Source: Chrysomallon squamiferum
Lineage: Eukaryota > Mollusca > Gastropoda > Neomphalida > Peltospiridae
Assembly (NCBI GenBank): GCA_012295275.1
Contig: CM022670.1
Location: 32,387,938-32,451,937 of the forward strand
Reading direction: 5' to 3'
DNA length: 64,000 bases
Below are positions 1-12,274 of the stretch, piece by piece (within the stretch, counting starts at the first letter, position 1; every line of letters begins with the position of its first letter). Below the pieces are notes generated by a model. That model was not told the DNA's origin and searched no databases. It saw only the letters and a list, made by a program, of their open reading frames with translations. Made by a program: the position numbers and the translations under genes.

Positions 1-2118
1 ATGTGGTAATTCACCAAGCAAAGACTGGTAGTTATGTGTCTCATTAACTTGGAGATATGAGATGAAAAATGGAAACAGAGGTGTCCATTTTCCCCAATTA
101 TCCAATTTGAGCCTGATGCGGCTGTTTCTTAAGGATGTGTAAAGAAAGATGGGTTACAAAGTTTTGATTTGATTCTGGACTGATACCTGATAGCATGACA
201 GATTATGAAGTTACTGGACTGATATGAGATACAACCACAGATTATGAAGTAACAAGGACACACACATTTTCATGTCATGGTTAAATCCAATAAATAAAGT
301 TTGTTTACTCTCTCAGAATTTACAAGTTCATATATTGCCAAAATGTTTTTAGAAACACAAATTTTTGTTTTTTAGAAACACAAATTTTTGCTTTCTAGAT
401 GTACCTGATGAATATACATACATGAACTCACACTTTCATATAGTATAATGCACTAATGTTTTTACAAATCTACCATTTCCATCAATAATATTGCTGCTGG
501 TCTTGCCCAAGAAATGAATACTTGAATGTTATAAATATACACACATATTTTCATTTTATTTTTAAAACAATAAAGCTTTTTCATCTTTGAATTTACAACT
601 TTATAAAGTGCTAAGATGTTTCTGAAAAGTCATGTTTTCTGTTTTCATCATGGATGATGCAATCAGTTCTTATATATAAATCTATATACAACTGCTTTGT
701 CTTTAAAAGCTTTATTGTTCTGAATGATTACAATTCCTTTGACTAAACATATTGAAGAAGAACAATATTGTGAATAATATATTTTCAGAATATAGTTTAA
801 AACACCATCTAATTAAAATTGGTCCAGTTATTTTGTAGTTGTAAACTATCTAAATACATCACATGTTTTATAGATACAATGTTGTAATTTATTATTTTTC
901 TCCAATGAGGGGGGTGGGGAAACACATTTTTATGTAAAAAGACACTTAAACATTTAAATAAACAGTTTTATGTATCATAATGTGGCTCTTTTTTTTATAT
1001 GAAAATGGTTACAGGAATAAAAGAAATAAAATAAAATAAAAATATAATAATGAAAATATTCTGGCCAAATATGAATTTTTATATGTTAGATACCAGCATA
1101 TTTTATACGTTGTTACATAATAACCATATATCAGATGAAAAAGAGATAATTTTAATATTAATAAACATCACTCACACACACACACACACACACACACTAT
1201 AAATTTTCCATTTAGCAGTCACCTCTAGCTAAAAGCCCATTTGGAATAACATCATAAACTGGAATTATGTCGAACACAATGATGGTTATAAAACAGCAAT
1301 TAAGAAAACAAAAACTTCCTCAAAAAGCCTCTCTGACCACACTAATTCAATAAAAGACTACTGTATATATGTCATTATTATTATTGATATTATGGATGTG
1401 TTCAGTGTGTTATTATTTAATGCAGAATGTGTGATTAATGTGGTAAAGCCTCACACACTCTTTCACTGATCACAAAACACTATTGACGTTTTCCTATGAC
1501 ATTTACACACATAACAGACACACACACAAACACACTAATGGTTTATTCCTTTTATTAATTTTGTTTAAATGTTAAAGTGATATCCATAATGATGGAAAAT
1601 ACACAAAGTTAATAAAGATACAAATACATCTGTAACTGTTGTTTAACAGATAAAGGGTTAACACAGTCCTAGAACATAATAAAGGATAATTATTTTGCCA
1701 AAGGCTACTCATATTGGATGATAATGAGGGACTATCTATATCTAATGCACCTTTTATGCAGTCAGGAATATATATATATTTTTTTAAATTTATTTCCCAT
1801 TATTGGTTGGAATGGAGAATTGACCTTATGACCTTGGAATTCTATCCAACTGAAGAAACAGCCTATATGAAATTAAGTAAATAAAGTTGAGTTTTTCTAC
1901 AAGAGATTTATGACGAATGTATAATTAAAACGTTGGCATGCTGCACAAAATAATAAAAAAAAAAGAAGATAAATTGGTATTAAGTTAACAGAGCAGCTAC
2001 TGTAATTCCACAGAGAAGATGGTATTAAGAATGTGGTTTTGTATATAGTTTTATTTTTTAAGACATTCACAAGCAGCTAATAATATTATAAAAATATAGT
2101 TTCAATTATTTTGTATTG

Positions 2119-2174
<56 letters not shown>

Positions 2175-2519
2175 AATGTGTCTATGAATTCTGCATATTT
2201 TCATCAGTTCATGTCACAGATCCACAGTGTGACAAGTAATTCAGGTAACAAATGTTAAAAAATTGTTAACATTTGTCAGTGCAGTATGTTGCTAAAGTAT
2301 AACAGAACGTATCTACAGATCAATATTTGAATATACCACACTATCAATTGTGCAATCTCTTATCATAAAAAAACAACAAAGTAAAAAATATATATATTTA
2401 TAAATATACATATATATATAAACTAAAAAAAATAAATGAGCAAAAAAACCCAACAAAATTAAATAGTGAAGTAACATTACAGCCACGTGGAAATTTGCTT
2501 TTAATGACTGCATTGACTG
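1..2519. other. AT-rich non-coding DNA upstream of the exon
   Basis: No coding frame here is convincing. The stretch is AT-rich and holds (CA)n tracts at 1173-1198 and 2123-2171. It also has two small direct duplications: a unit of about 41 bp at 175-256 (both copies contain CAGATTATGAAGT) and a unit of about 22 bp at 346-390 (both copies contain TAGAAACACAAATTTTTG). The only open frame of note, 2313-2513 on the - strand, is hydrophobic low-complexity sequence from T- and TA-rich DNA and was not accepted. Confidence 0.6.
2123..2171. repeat. (CA)n microsatellite
   Basis: An uninterrupted AC/CA dinucleotide run of about 49 bases, the first long one in the window. A shorter run lies at 1173-1198. 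Confidence 0.95.
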
Positions 2520-3071
2520 TCAGAGAAACTGAGAAGTGACCTTTAGCCTTTTGTAGTTTCACATGTGTTGGGGGTACCTGTTGTGAAAATCAATCAGTAC
2601 ATAGTGTACACACACCAGACACAACACATCTGTTGACTTGGCTGGTTTGTTCAGTCTCTTAGTGTGGGGAAAGATGTGCAAGGGATTCCGTAACAAAACT
2701 GGCAGCCAGTTATCTATGGACCGACACCCACTTCTGTGCTAGAGTGACACTTCACCCACTGCTGCTTGTCCTGTAATTACAGCAATTTACTGTAAATTAA
2801 TAGCTTCAGATCAGCAATTCAGATTGGCAGCGGACAAAATAAAAAGAGCTGGAAGTTTTGTTTTTTAACCCCGGTTTATTCAGCATTGATGTTGTTGTCA
2901 TTATAATCATCTGCACATCAACGTTTCTTCAGCGATTACATTGACTGTTTGCAAAACCGTGAATTAATGAATCTTAATATTAGAAACTGTGGAAGAAAAA
3001 GGTTTATTTTAAACTGAAAAATTAAGAAAAAACTAAAGAGCTGTTGGTTTTTTAATGTGTCTTTCTTCAAA
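2520..3071 (+). promoter_or_regulatory. candidate promoter and 5' leader of the exon at 3072
   Basis: This stretch of about 550 bases directly upstream of the only good coding exon is less AT-rich and less repetitive than its surroundings, especially 2530-2830. An A/T-rich TATA-like string (AAAATAAAAAGAG) lies near 2836-2849, about 230 bp before the start codon. The bases just before the ATG (TTCAAA) put an A at -3. No transcription start can be fixed from sequence alone, and a 5' untranslated intron cannot be excluded. The assignment rests mainly on position. Confidence 0.3.
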
Positions 3072-3250
3072 ATGGATAATCAAAACTCCAAATTACCACC
3101 ACATTTATGGGACCGCAAGAGACACACCTTCACGAGAATCCGACCCTCGGAGCTTGCACCCATTGACGAGCTGAACATGACACGTGTTTATTATGGAAGA
3201 AGACTTATTCTTGGCAAGCTGAATAGAAAGATTCCATCAGCTGATAGTTT
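3072..3250 (+). CDS. first coding exon of an unidentified protein (59 codons plus 2 nt)
   Basis: This is the only stretch that looks like a genuine protein-coding exon. The start chosen is the ATG at 3072, with A at -3 and G at +4, a good eukaryotic context. An in-frame GTG lies at 3057, but animals would not normally start there. The peptide begins MDNQNSKLPPHLWDRKRH and runs through TFTRIRPSELAPIDELNMTR to GKLNRKIPSADS. It has mixed composition, is rich in Arg and Lys, and shows no low complexity, signal peptide or membrane segment, which suggests the intracellular N-terminus of a larger protein. It ends at a consensus donor, with the exon closing after two bases of a codon (phase 2), and a TAA follows at once if the intron is read through. 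I do not recognise the family. The next exon was not found with confidence, so the downstream DNA is probably a long intron. Confidence 0.7.
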
Positions 3251-3256
3251 GTAAGT
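3251..3256 (+). other. splice donor GTAAGT
   Basis: The sequence TTT|GTAAGTAA at the end of the coding frame matches the metazoan 5' splice-site consensus at +1 to +6. The in-frame TAA at 3252-3254 lies inside this donor, so the frame stays open only if the site is used. Confidence 0.7.
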
Positions 3257-3270
3257 AATATTTTGTATTT

Positions 3271-3299
3271 ACACACACACAAACACACACACACACACT
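3271..3299. repeat. (CA)n microsatellite
   Basis: A CA repeat with one AAAC interruption, starting about 20 bases inside the presumed first intron. Confidence 0.9.
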
Positions 3300-3329
3300 G
3301 GGCTGAATGAGGTGAGCAATCGCCTAACC

Positions 3330-3940
3330 TGAATCTAGTGACTGGACACTGGTTTATTTTCAACCTAGTCACCATTAACACATTAACACACGAACCTAGT
3401 TACCATTAGCACATTTAACATGAACCTAATGACTGTGGACAGGTTTAATATGAACCTAGTGACTGCACACTTGGGCAACATGAACCTAGTGATTAAAAAT
3501 AGAGAACCTTTCTTTACTAGTACAAGTTATCTGGTAGCTGTATATAGAGGTATGATTTGAAAATAGTGGCTGTGTATTTATACTTGTATAATGTAAACAT
3601 AGTGACTATATATAGTGGTATAATTGAAACTTAGTGACTATGTGAACCAGTATAATTTGAACATACTGACTTCATGTATTGGTATAACAAACTTAATGAA
3701 TTTGTGTAGTGGTGTTACAAACTCAGAGGTTTAATTTAAACAAAGTGACTGTATTTATATTGCTGTATAATTTGAACACAATTTCAGTAGAGTGACTACA
3801 TAGGTTTTGGATAATTTAAACTTATTAATATGAACATGACTGTATAAAGGTGTATTTTGAACAGTGACAGTGTATACACTGGTAAATGTGATCATAGTGA
3901 CTGTATGTATACAGGTATAAGTGAAACATGTTGCATGTCC
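3330..3940. repeat. degenerate minisatellite, unit about 35-40 bp
   Basis: Many imperfect copies of a unit of the form GAACmTAGTGACTG, then an AT-rich stretch, then GGTATAATTT follow one another across about 600 bases of the presumed intron. AACCTAGTGACTG, AACATAGTGACTA, AACTTAGTGACTA and AATCATAGTGACTGT are examples of the conserved half. Spacing varies and the copies are heavily diverged, so this is an old array. Confidence 0.75.
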
Positions 3941-4275
3941 TGGAATTATTTTAAAATACTGGCTATATATTGGTATTATTTAAATTAATTTTTATTATTA
4001 AAATGGTGGTCACTAGATATATGCATGTGGATATGTGACAGGAGGATGGTGTGAATACAGCTGGTGTTCAACCTGAAAAACACGTATATATTTACATTTA
4101 TGTGTGTGTATATGTGTATGACAGAAAGAGCATATATATGTTTGTATTACTTATGTATGTGTGTATATTTGTGTGCATGTGTAGTAGGTAGGTGTTTGTC
4201 TGTGTGTATATATATATTTGCATGTTTGTATGTAATGTGTGTACATGTGTTTGTTTATGTTTGCATATATGTATG

Positions 4276-4281
<6 letters not shown>

Positions 4282-4329
<48 letters not shown>
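4282..4329. repeat. (TA)n microsatellite
   Basis: An uninterrupted TA run of about 48 bases, preceded by 200 bases of TGTATG-type sequence. It is self-complementary and can extrude as a cruciform. Confidence 0.95.
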
Positions 4330-4335
<6 letters not shown>

Positions 4336-5314
4336 GATAGATAATTGCATATAGATATTTCTATCATGATAACGTTTCTTACCTTTTGATTATTTATTGA
4401 ATCTGCCATCATAGAGAAACATTATGTGTATAGATTTATTAACATAGTATTATTAATTATTTATTTCAAGTGAAAACAACTGTTGGCCATATGCAATACT
4501 AACAGAGACAAAGAATATATATATAGTGTAAAGTGGCCATATTCTGCCTTTATAAACAGTTTATATTACATTTGGTCAAACAATAACTCAGTGAACACAA
4601 AAATTCAAGAATATCCCTCTATGACTGAGACGACATTTGATTCAATTCAAACATGTGTCATAATAGAATTCATCATGTTTACTTTTACCATTATATGATA
4701 CAATGTTGGTTTATAACACTATTGATATTCAGTGATATTTTATATTTAGTAGTTTGCCATACCTTTTCTTCAAACTGAAATCAGTACAGTTCTGATTGTT
4801 ATGATTTGTGTATGTAAAAGTATCATATTTGCTAATTCAAAAGAATATGTTGTTAATGCAATTTTTTCTGCTGTCTTTTGTCACTGTTATAAATAATTAT
4901 ATTTCTGAGACTTGTCTAGAATTGTGTAAATGTATTCTGGGTAAGAATGAGGTGGCAATAAAAAGGATTATATGATAAAAACAAATTGTATATATTAATG
5001 TGAGTGTGTGTGTGAATGTATGTATGTCTGTATCCACATATAGACACGTTTATGTACATTGGTATCTGTGTGTACATGTGTATGTCTGTGTGTGTCTAAA
5101 TGAACATGTGTATATCTACACACATTCAAAATACACTGACACACACACACTGTGTGCATGAAGATATAAAGATATCAAAAAATCAGCATGAAACACATGC
5201 TACAGGTAACATAGTTCAAAACAATTACCTGAGTTGACATTGATAATTGGCATAAGGTGTCCTTTAGTTTGATAATATTTTTAAATACTAAGTTCATCCA
5301 GTTCACTGTTTGAC

Positions 5315-5353
<39 letters not shown>

Positions 5354-5380
5354 TAAATATAAATAATAATAATAATAAAA
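5315..5380. repeat. (AAT)n microsatellite
   Basis: A pure AAT run over the first 40 bases, then interrupted AAT. A second, degenerate AAT/AAC tract follows at 5700-5870. Confidence 0.95.
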
Positions 5381-6089
5381 ATAATTTGTATTATTAACTA
5401 GGACACATGTAGCCACTGTATTCAGATTATACCACAATGCAGTCACTAAATTTAAATTGTACCAAATGTAGAAATAATAAAAATGAACTTTTTGAGTATT
5501 TTAGTGTCACAGTACACTGAGTAACATGAGTGTCTGGTACATCACATCATGCCTGGGGAAGTCTACCTCAGCTGCTGTTCAGATGTCGGCCATCAGATGT
5601 TTGACAAATCAAAATGATTAATTTTCTTTTATGAAGGCAGATATGTTTTGTCCTTTTGGTAGGTTCTGTCCAACAATGCCCAACATGAATAACAAAAGTA
5701 GAATTCTATTTATAATAATAATAAAAGAATAATAACTAAAACAGTAATAACAACAACAATAATAGTAATAATAACAGTAATAGTAATAATAATAACAATA
5801 ATAACAACAATAACAGTAACAGTTGTCATGGTAGTAGTAATAATAATGATAATCATAATAATAATAGCTGAGAAAACTGTAGTAATGTCAATAAATAGAC
5901 TAAATACAGTAATAACCTATTCAGTCAAAATAAGCTGAAGAGAGATGAAATAAATACATTATTTCAGCAGTCAGTATTTGTTTTAGCCGTTTTTGTACCA
6001 TGTGACCATACATATGCAAACAATGTGGCATTTAACTGTATTTGGATGTGAAAATAACTTAAATTTAAAATACAGATGTAAAATATTTT

Positions 6090-6495
6090 AAGGACTTGAA
6101 AGACCATTATGCCAAATTGATAAAATCCAAAACATTTATTGTATTATAATAAAATCTGCAGAGATATCCTGTAGTTTCCATTCCTACCCAAATAAAAACA
6201 AAAAAAGTGCAAGACTGTCATACAAAATTCATAAAATCCAAGCATACTTATACGTTATGGTTATAATTAAAGATTAAATAATATGTGCTGGTAGGTACTG
6301 TCTTGCAAATCCCACTCCTATCCCAGTCACTAAATGAATAAATGCAAGATCATTATGCAACAGAAATAAAAAAAATTGGCATTTTGCTATAATAGTAATA
6401 GTACAAGGTTTAATAATAACACTTGTTGGTAGGTGGGTACCACCCCTACCCAAACATAACAGAATAAATGCTAGACCACCATGCTCTTTATAATT
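6090..6495. repeat. tandem repeat, about 130-bp unit, about three copies
   Basis: Three successive copies share the order GCAAGACCATTATGC, then ATAAAATCCAAAACATT, then TTATAATAATAA, then GGTAGGTACTGT, then CCCACTCCTACCCAAA. They begin near 6098, 6209 and 6341, and a short fourth start (AAATGCTAGACCACCATGC) lies at 6465-6485. The copies are clearly diverged and carry indels, so the duplication is old. I see no coding content or transposon ends. Confidence 0.75.
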
Positions 6496-6670
6496 ACACT
6501 GTTAACATTATCCTGTTCTATAATTTAATTGTCTGTCTTGCTGCCAACTCAAATCCCTGGCCATGTTGAGTGAACTTGAGCCTACAATAGAAATAAACAT
6601 ATTTTTAACATAACTGATTCATTTTGTATGTTACTTAAAATGTGAAAGATTAAATACAGAGTGCTCGTGG

Positions 6671-6820
6671 GACAATTTAAACAGCAGCTGTATCATCTAA
6701 TAGTTTAAAATTGGCTGTAATATCTGGTATAGTTTAAACAGTGGCTGTAATATCTGATATAATTTAAATTTGGCTGTAATATCTGATATAATTTAAACAG
6801 TGGCTGTATCATCTTAAACA
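6671..6820. repeat. minisatellite, about 30-bp unit, 4-5 copies
   Basis: The unit has the form TGGCTGTAATATCTGATATA followed by ATTTAAACAG. It occurs four to five times with few changes. The half ATAATTTAAACAGTGGCTGT resembles the conserved half of the 3330-3940 minisatellite (ATAATTTGAACATAGTGACT), so the two may share an origin. Confidence 0.8.
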
Positions 6821-9079
6821 TAGAGTAATATGAAGATTTCATTTTCAAAATTAAACACTGTTTTAAATTTCTCTTTATAAAATATTTAAAATGTTATTTA
6901 ATTTAAAATCTAACACCTTTTATATAATATCAGTCATTTAACATATATTAACAAATTCCATTTGAAAGCAATATTATTAAATACTGATGTTCCGTTAATC
7001 ATTTTTTGTTCTGAGAATAAAATAATATTTTAAAATATATGAATTTTTGAATATGTAGGTGTTTTGGCATTATAATTTTTTAAATTAAATTTTTTTTTTT
7101 TTTTTTAGGCAATATTCATCTGTAAATTTTAATGTATCATTATTATTATTATTTTATTTATTTTATGCATGCCCACAACATTTCTGCATCCAGTATTAAA
7201 AATAAAATTAATTACATATTTTTTATATAATAAAATATTACCATACAAGGGAGGTTTGTTTTTATTTTCCTTGTATTATATTTTATGGGATATTTTAATA
7301 TATAAATTGTATTTCATTTTCAAAATGTTTTACGAGATTTTCATTTTTCTTCACATATCGAGTTATAAAAATAAAATTGCATTTATACATATAACTAAAT
7401 CAACATATTTAAATCTAATTATTTTTTATCACGTAGATGTGGTTTTCTTTTTGCATACTATAATTCAGAATATTTTCACAAACAAAATGTATTTATGAAT
7501 TTAGCAAGGTCATACACAGTAATAAAATTTCCTAACATTAAATATGAAATGAAATAGCAAACAACAGTAATTAGTTAATAACAGTGTTATCCTGCATCTG
7601 GTTAAAACTGCCTTGCAGTTAGCAGCAGTTTCACCCAGGTAACCCAGGCAAAGAGTGCAATGTGCATGTTAAATTCAGGTTAAATATTTCTAAATGTTTA
7701 TTTTCATTAACATTGGTTTAAATTATATTTTATTACTCTTTATATTTTATTGCTGAGGCCTTCATTATTATTTTATTTAAGATTGTTATGTTCAGGGTTT
7801 CAGCATAATTTAATCTCTCTCTCACTAAATATAAACACACCAACATACACACACACAGACACTCACAGATTCATAGATATAAATAAGAATATTTATAGCA
7901 GTTAATTGCATCCACATGTGAAATAAAATAATATATTTTGATATAAAAGTTGTTTTGATTTGTTGTTTTTATTCTTCTTTTTAAATGTTTGTAGAGAATT
8001 CAGTGTGAGATATTTTTTATATATATATATTTCACATCTCAAGTATTTTCCAGAAACAGGTTCATCCAGTTATAAAAAATAAAATTATAATTTTGCCACT
8101 AATTACATTGCAAATTCAAATGTAGCTTCATTTTAATATATTACAGCAACTGCTTTTTCTGTGAACCCTGTATACAGATTATATTAATAGGTTCTTTCTT
8201 AAATGTGTCATTTAAGTCTTCAGTATTTTATAATGTGAAAAATGTTAAAAAACTTTCCGAAACTTTTGAAAAATACATTTTTAATTGTTTACTGAAATTT
8301 TAGCTATTTATCAGAAATGTGAAAATACTTTAAGAGCTTGTTTGAAATGTTTGAAAAAAAAAAAAAAAAAAAAAAAAGAATATCGTTAATTGTTTTGTTA
8401 ATTTTTAAATATGTGTAAAATATTTTAAGGACTGTTTAAAAAAATTGAAATGTGTTTTAAAGATTGAAATGCTTTGGGGGGAGAAAAAAACCAAAACATT
8501 TATAGGTTATATACTGAATTTAATACTGAGATAAAAATGTGATAATTGGTACTTAGAAGGTTTTCTCTCTCTCTTTCTCTCTCTTTTTTTTATCATTTTC
8601 TTGCATGCTGGCATTTTCAGGAAGCTTAATAATTCGTGTACTATTAACTCAACTGATAAACCAGTGGCAGTGACATGAAGGTGAAACATAATTGCATTTG
8701 CATTCTACTTAGAAATTCTATAGGGATTATTATGTTGTAAATTATGACACAAAAATGAAAATTAAACCATTAGTATGCCTTATCTTGTTACCTGATCTGC
8801 AGTTTGTTGGCTTCATGTTAGAAATCTCAGCATTCCTAAAAGCTGTCTTTGTATTGTAAATCACTGGAGATAATTTCACTGACAAATATTGAGTTAGAAA
8901 TGATTAACACATACAAAAGTTCCAAGTGTCTCAGTCTTGTCTTTATCAGTGATGACAGTGGTTGAGAAATAAAAAAATAAATGGACAGAAGATGTTAGGA
9001 TCAAATATTGATACTAGCCTGTGCTGAAAGATTTGATACACAAACATTAAAACTTGTCTGATTTCTCTAATAAAATTTT
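6821..9079. other. AT-rich non-coding DNA
   Basis: Nothing coding is supported. Contents include poly-T near 7090-7106, a poly-A run of about 24 at 8353-8378, a CT tract at 8563-8590 and a vague imperfect duplication around 8225-8470 (AATGTGAAAAT-ACTTTAAG-type stretches). The 109-codon frame at 7169-7498 (+) is AT-rich translation full of Phe, Ile, Tyr and Lys, with no codon-use or domain signal. Confidence 0.55.
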
Positions 9080-9084
9080 AACTA

Positions 9085-9455
9085 TGTTGTTAATATACTA
9101 ACTTAGATAAAAAGTGGACTATACATTATCAGCTACTCTATTTTCTGAACTTTCCTTTTAACTTACTAACATAGTTAACATACTAACCTTGACAAAAAAA
9201 ATGGACTGTAGTTCACTGGTTGCAATGTTGGCCTCGTACATTAGTGTTCTGTTTTCTTCCACTGATCTTTTAACATACTAACTAAGATTAAGAGTAGATT
9301 CTACTTCAGTGGTTAGAATGTTAGCCTCATGCATTATAGCTTGCTCCATTTACTCCACTAATCTTTTAATTTACTAACACAGTTAACATACTAACCTAGA
9401 TAGTGAGTAATGGCCTAACATTTTATGGGTTCCAGTATCAATCTCACTTTTATGT
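9085..9455. repeat. tandem repeat (about 96-113 bp unit) with tRNA-like A-box motifs
   Basis: Four consecutive segments begin with TTAACATACTAAC-like sequence at about 9091, 9175, 9271 and 9384. Copies 2 and 3 carry TAGTTCACTGGTTGCAATGT and CTTCAGTGGTTAGAATGTTA, which resemble the RNA polymerase III A box (TRGYNNARNGG). The last copy runs into GGGTTCCAGTATCAATCTC, which resembles a B box. This could be a tRNA-derived SINE whose head was tandemly duplicated. Divergence is high and no poly-A or other tail is seen. Confidence 0.5.
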
Positions 9456-10139
9456 ATTGCTTGTGCTATGTACTGTTCTAAGTAGGCTTAGTTCTTTTAT
9501 TGAATGCTGAAAGCTACATTATAAATGATCCCTTTATGCTGTAAGTTAAGAGTATCTCAGCATAGGTTACTATTTTTCTCTTATATATGTATATATGTAT
9601 AGTGTAGGAAACTATCTCCAAGAGCTTATATCTCTTGATATTAAAATCTGCTAAACTTAATCATTTCCTAGAAAAAATAAATCATAAATCATACAACAAT
9701 TTTCAAGCTGTTCAGTACTTTGTCATTAAAGGTTTTGCTTTAAAAATAGAGAAATACAAATGTTTTAAAAATAAAGAACAAAACAGCTTTCTGAATGCAT
9801 ACATACTGTTACAGAGATCTTTTACATGTTGTGAGTTTTCTTAAAAATTGTTACAATTCTTGTTGAACTAATTTTGAAGCATTGATTGGATTGGGAAATT
9901 AGGAAAGACACATAAAACAGAAGATTTTAGTGTTGTTTTTTGTGGGTTTTTTTTTTTTAAAGTTATAACTTTCCAGTATTGCACAGGCTGTTAACTGAGA
10001 TCAGTGTATATTTCTGAACCCAGTGACTTATTTTTAGAATTTGGTGAAACTACTGTTATTATCAGAACCAGCATTTAATAAAATTACTATCTTCATGTAA
10101 CTCCCAGCCAGTCATAAGACAGTAATTAAAGATAGCACA

Positions 10140-10331
10140 TCATTATTTTTGTTGTTATTATTGTTATTTATTTATTTATTATTATTGGTTATTTGTTGTT
10201 ATTGTTATTTTCATCCTGATTATTACTACTACTACTGTTATTATTATTTTTTTATTAAAAGGTAATTACATTTCTTAAAATGTTCCTACAAACTAATAGT
10301 AAATCAATTATTATCATTATCATTATTTTTA

Positions 10332-10367
<36 letters not shown>

Positions 10368-10440
10368 GTTATTATTATTATTATTATCATTATTACTATT
10401 ATTATTATTATTATTATCATCATTATTATTATTAAAAGGT
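10140..10440. repeat. (ATT)n tract, partly interrupted
   Basis: Two blocks of ATT/GTT/ATC triplets lie at 10140-10256 and 10308-10436. Each ends in TTATTAAAAGGTAATTA, a roughly 180-bp direct duplication that includes the shared AAAGGTAATTA flank. Confidence 0.85.
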
Positions 10441-11387
10441 AATTAAAGTTCCTACAAACTATGTCAATTATGAATGTAAAATTTATGAAATTTATCTTGA
10501 TAAGAGTAATTATTTTGGAAGAATAAATATCATATTAGACTCCACTTACACAAACCACAAGTTTTATTATTAATATAATTTTTAGCACATGGTAATTTAT
10601 ATTATAGATTCTTCAATTTAATTTAAAAATCATTTCATAAAAACTCTTCACATACTGTAAATTAGTCAATAACTGAATATATTTACATGAATTATTATTT
10701 TTTTTTACTAAAGTTTCATTTTATATTTTTATGAACTACTGTAATTTAAATGGTAATCATTTATTTAAAAAAAAAAAAAATATATATATATCTATATTTC
10801 TTGTCTAGAATAAAACAATTTTTTAAAAAATCTATCTTTTTATCTGGTTACAAAACCACAGACAAGGCCAGTGGCAGGATTTTTAGAAGTAGTGGTTGTT
10901 AAGGAATTGTGAATATTGAAATTTTGTTAAATGTATGCATGTGTTTGTAACCGATTGACTGACAAAATGTAATATAAATATTTCAAAAAGTTCATCACAC
11001 CAAAAAATAAATAGATAAATAAAATAAGTTGATAAATAAAGATGTTTAATTTATTAAAGCTGTGAAATAGTTTTCACAGAAATAGAAGTCATGACATTTG
11101 ATACTGTGACTAACCTGTACAAATGAAGTATTTCTCAATAATACCAAGCTATGTATTGATACTAACTATTAGGTTTACTGTGGCATTTACAGTTGTCCTG
11201 TAAATGAACTTTTTAAACTATTTATTGCTATTAAAATTTTAAGGCCTATAAAAATGTCTGATATCGTTTGAGACTGACAAAAAAACAAAACAATGAAAAA
11301 ACACAACCCAAAGAAGGTAAATCTATCCTTGTAGATTTCTGAAAAGTAGACGTTTACTTTGTCCCATGGATGCTTAGTTTACAGGGT

Positions 11388-11665
11388 CCCCCCCCCACAC
11401 ACACATGCAGACATTCACACACACACACACACACACACCCGTATATAATACTTATATATACAAACATACATTTAAGCAAACATTTACATATATTTATATA
11501 TACATGTACAAATATACATAATAAAAACCCAAACACAGGTACATCCATCCATACATAATATATACATACAAATATCCATACATACAAACATGTTTGCATA
11601 CCTACATACTGTATACATACATTCATACATATATTTATACAAACATACATACAAACATATGTACA
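11388..11665. repeat. C-run, (CA)n and TACA-rich tract
   Basis: A run of nine C residues at 11388-11396 is followed by (CA)n at 11416-11438, then about 230 bases built of ATACATACA/CAAACATA words. Several overlapping open frames on both strands here are translations of this tract, not genes. Confidence 0.85.
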
Positions 11666-12274
11666 TCATCATGATACAAAAAAAGAAACTGTTGCTATTA
11701 CTCCTTAGGCCATCATTAAGAGATATTTTGCATGCATCTTCACAAATTCAAGAAAGCACATACCATCCTTTCTGTATAAACTGTTACCAGACAATTTAAA
11801 CATAATATTTCAATTTTTATATTGATCTACTCTTTGTTTCTGTTCCTGGCATCTGTCAATCTGCAGTTTATCATGAAAAAAACATTTAAAGAACTATTTA
11901 TTTTTAATGTTTATTCACAGATATCAACAGACAAAAACCTCTGTAAGTTCACATTTACCTGTGTTTATTCATTTCCAGTAATCATCTGTTTTTTGCTTTT
12001 TTTATGACTTGTTTGTTATTTCTTACAGGCTCACAGTTTGAAAATAATTGATTTAAATGTTTTAAACTTGAAATGTATTGCACTGTATTTCCTGTTTAGA
12101 TCTCATCTGCTGTAAGATGAATGCATTTTTTTTAGTTGTTGTTCTTTTTGTTGTTTTTTCTCTTTTCTATTTTATGATTTTTGTTGCTTTATTTTTTATT
12201 CTTATTATTTCTATTTGATAATGATACTACTATCAATGTACCCCTCATAGTAATGTATGAGAAACCAAAACTAT

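Larger units (their letters stand above)
3941..6089. other. microsatellite-rich non-coding DNA
   Basis: Nothing coding is supported. The stretch includes TG/TA-rich DNA at 4090-4330 ending in a long (TA)n, further TG/CA-rich DNA at 5000-5150, an (AAT)n at 5315-5380 and a degenerate AAT/AAC block at 5700-5870. Open frames around 4064-4412 on both strands are translations of the TG/TA repeats. Confidence 0.6.

Noticed and set aside
3057-3071. Five-codon N-terminal extension of the exon starting at GTG
   Set aside because: A GTG start is not expected in an animal gene, and the ATG at 3072 has a better context.
4064-4412. 90- and 104-codon overlapping frames
   Set aside because: They are translations of TGTATG and (TA)n repeats (runs of Tyr-Ile, Cys-Val and Thr-His).
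7169-7498. 109-codon + frame with membrane-like composition
   Set aside because: Hydrophobicity follows from T-rich DNA. There is no family match, no plausible exon borders, and Ile, Tyr, Phe and Lys are as frequent as base composition predicts.
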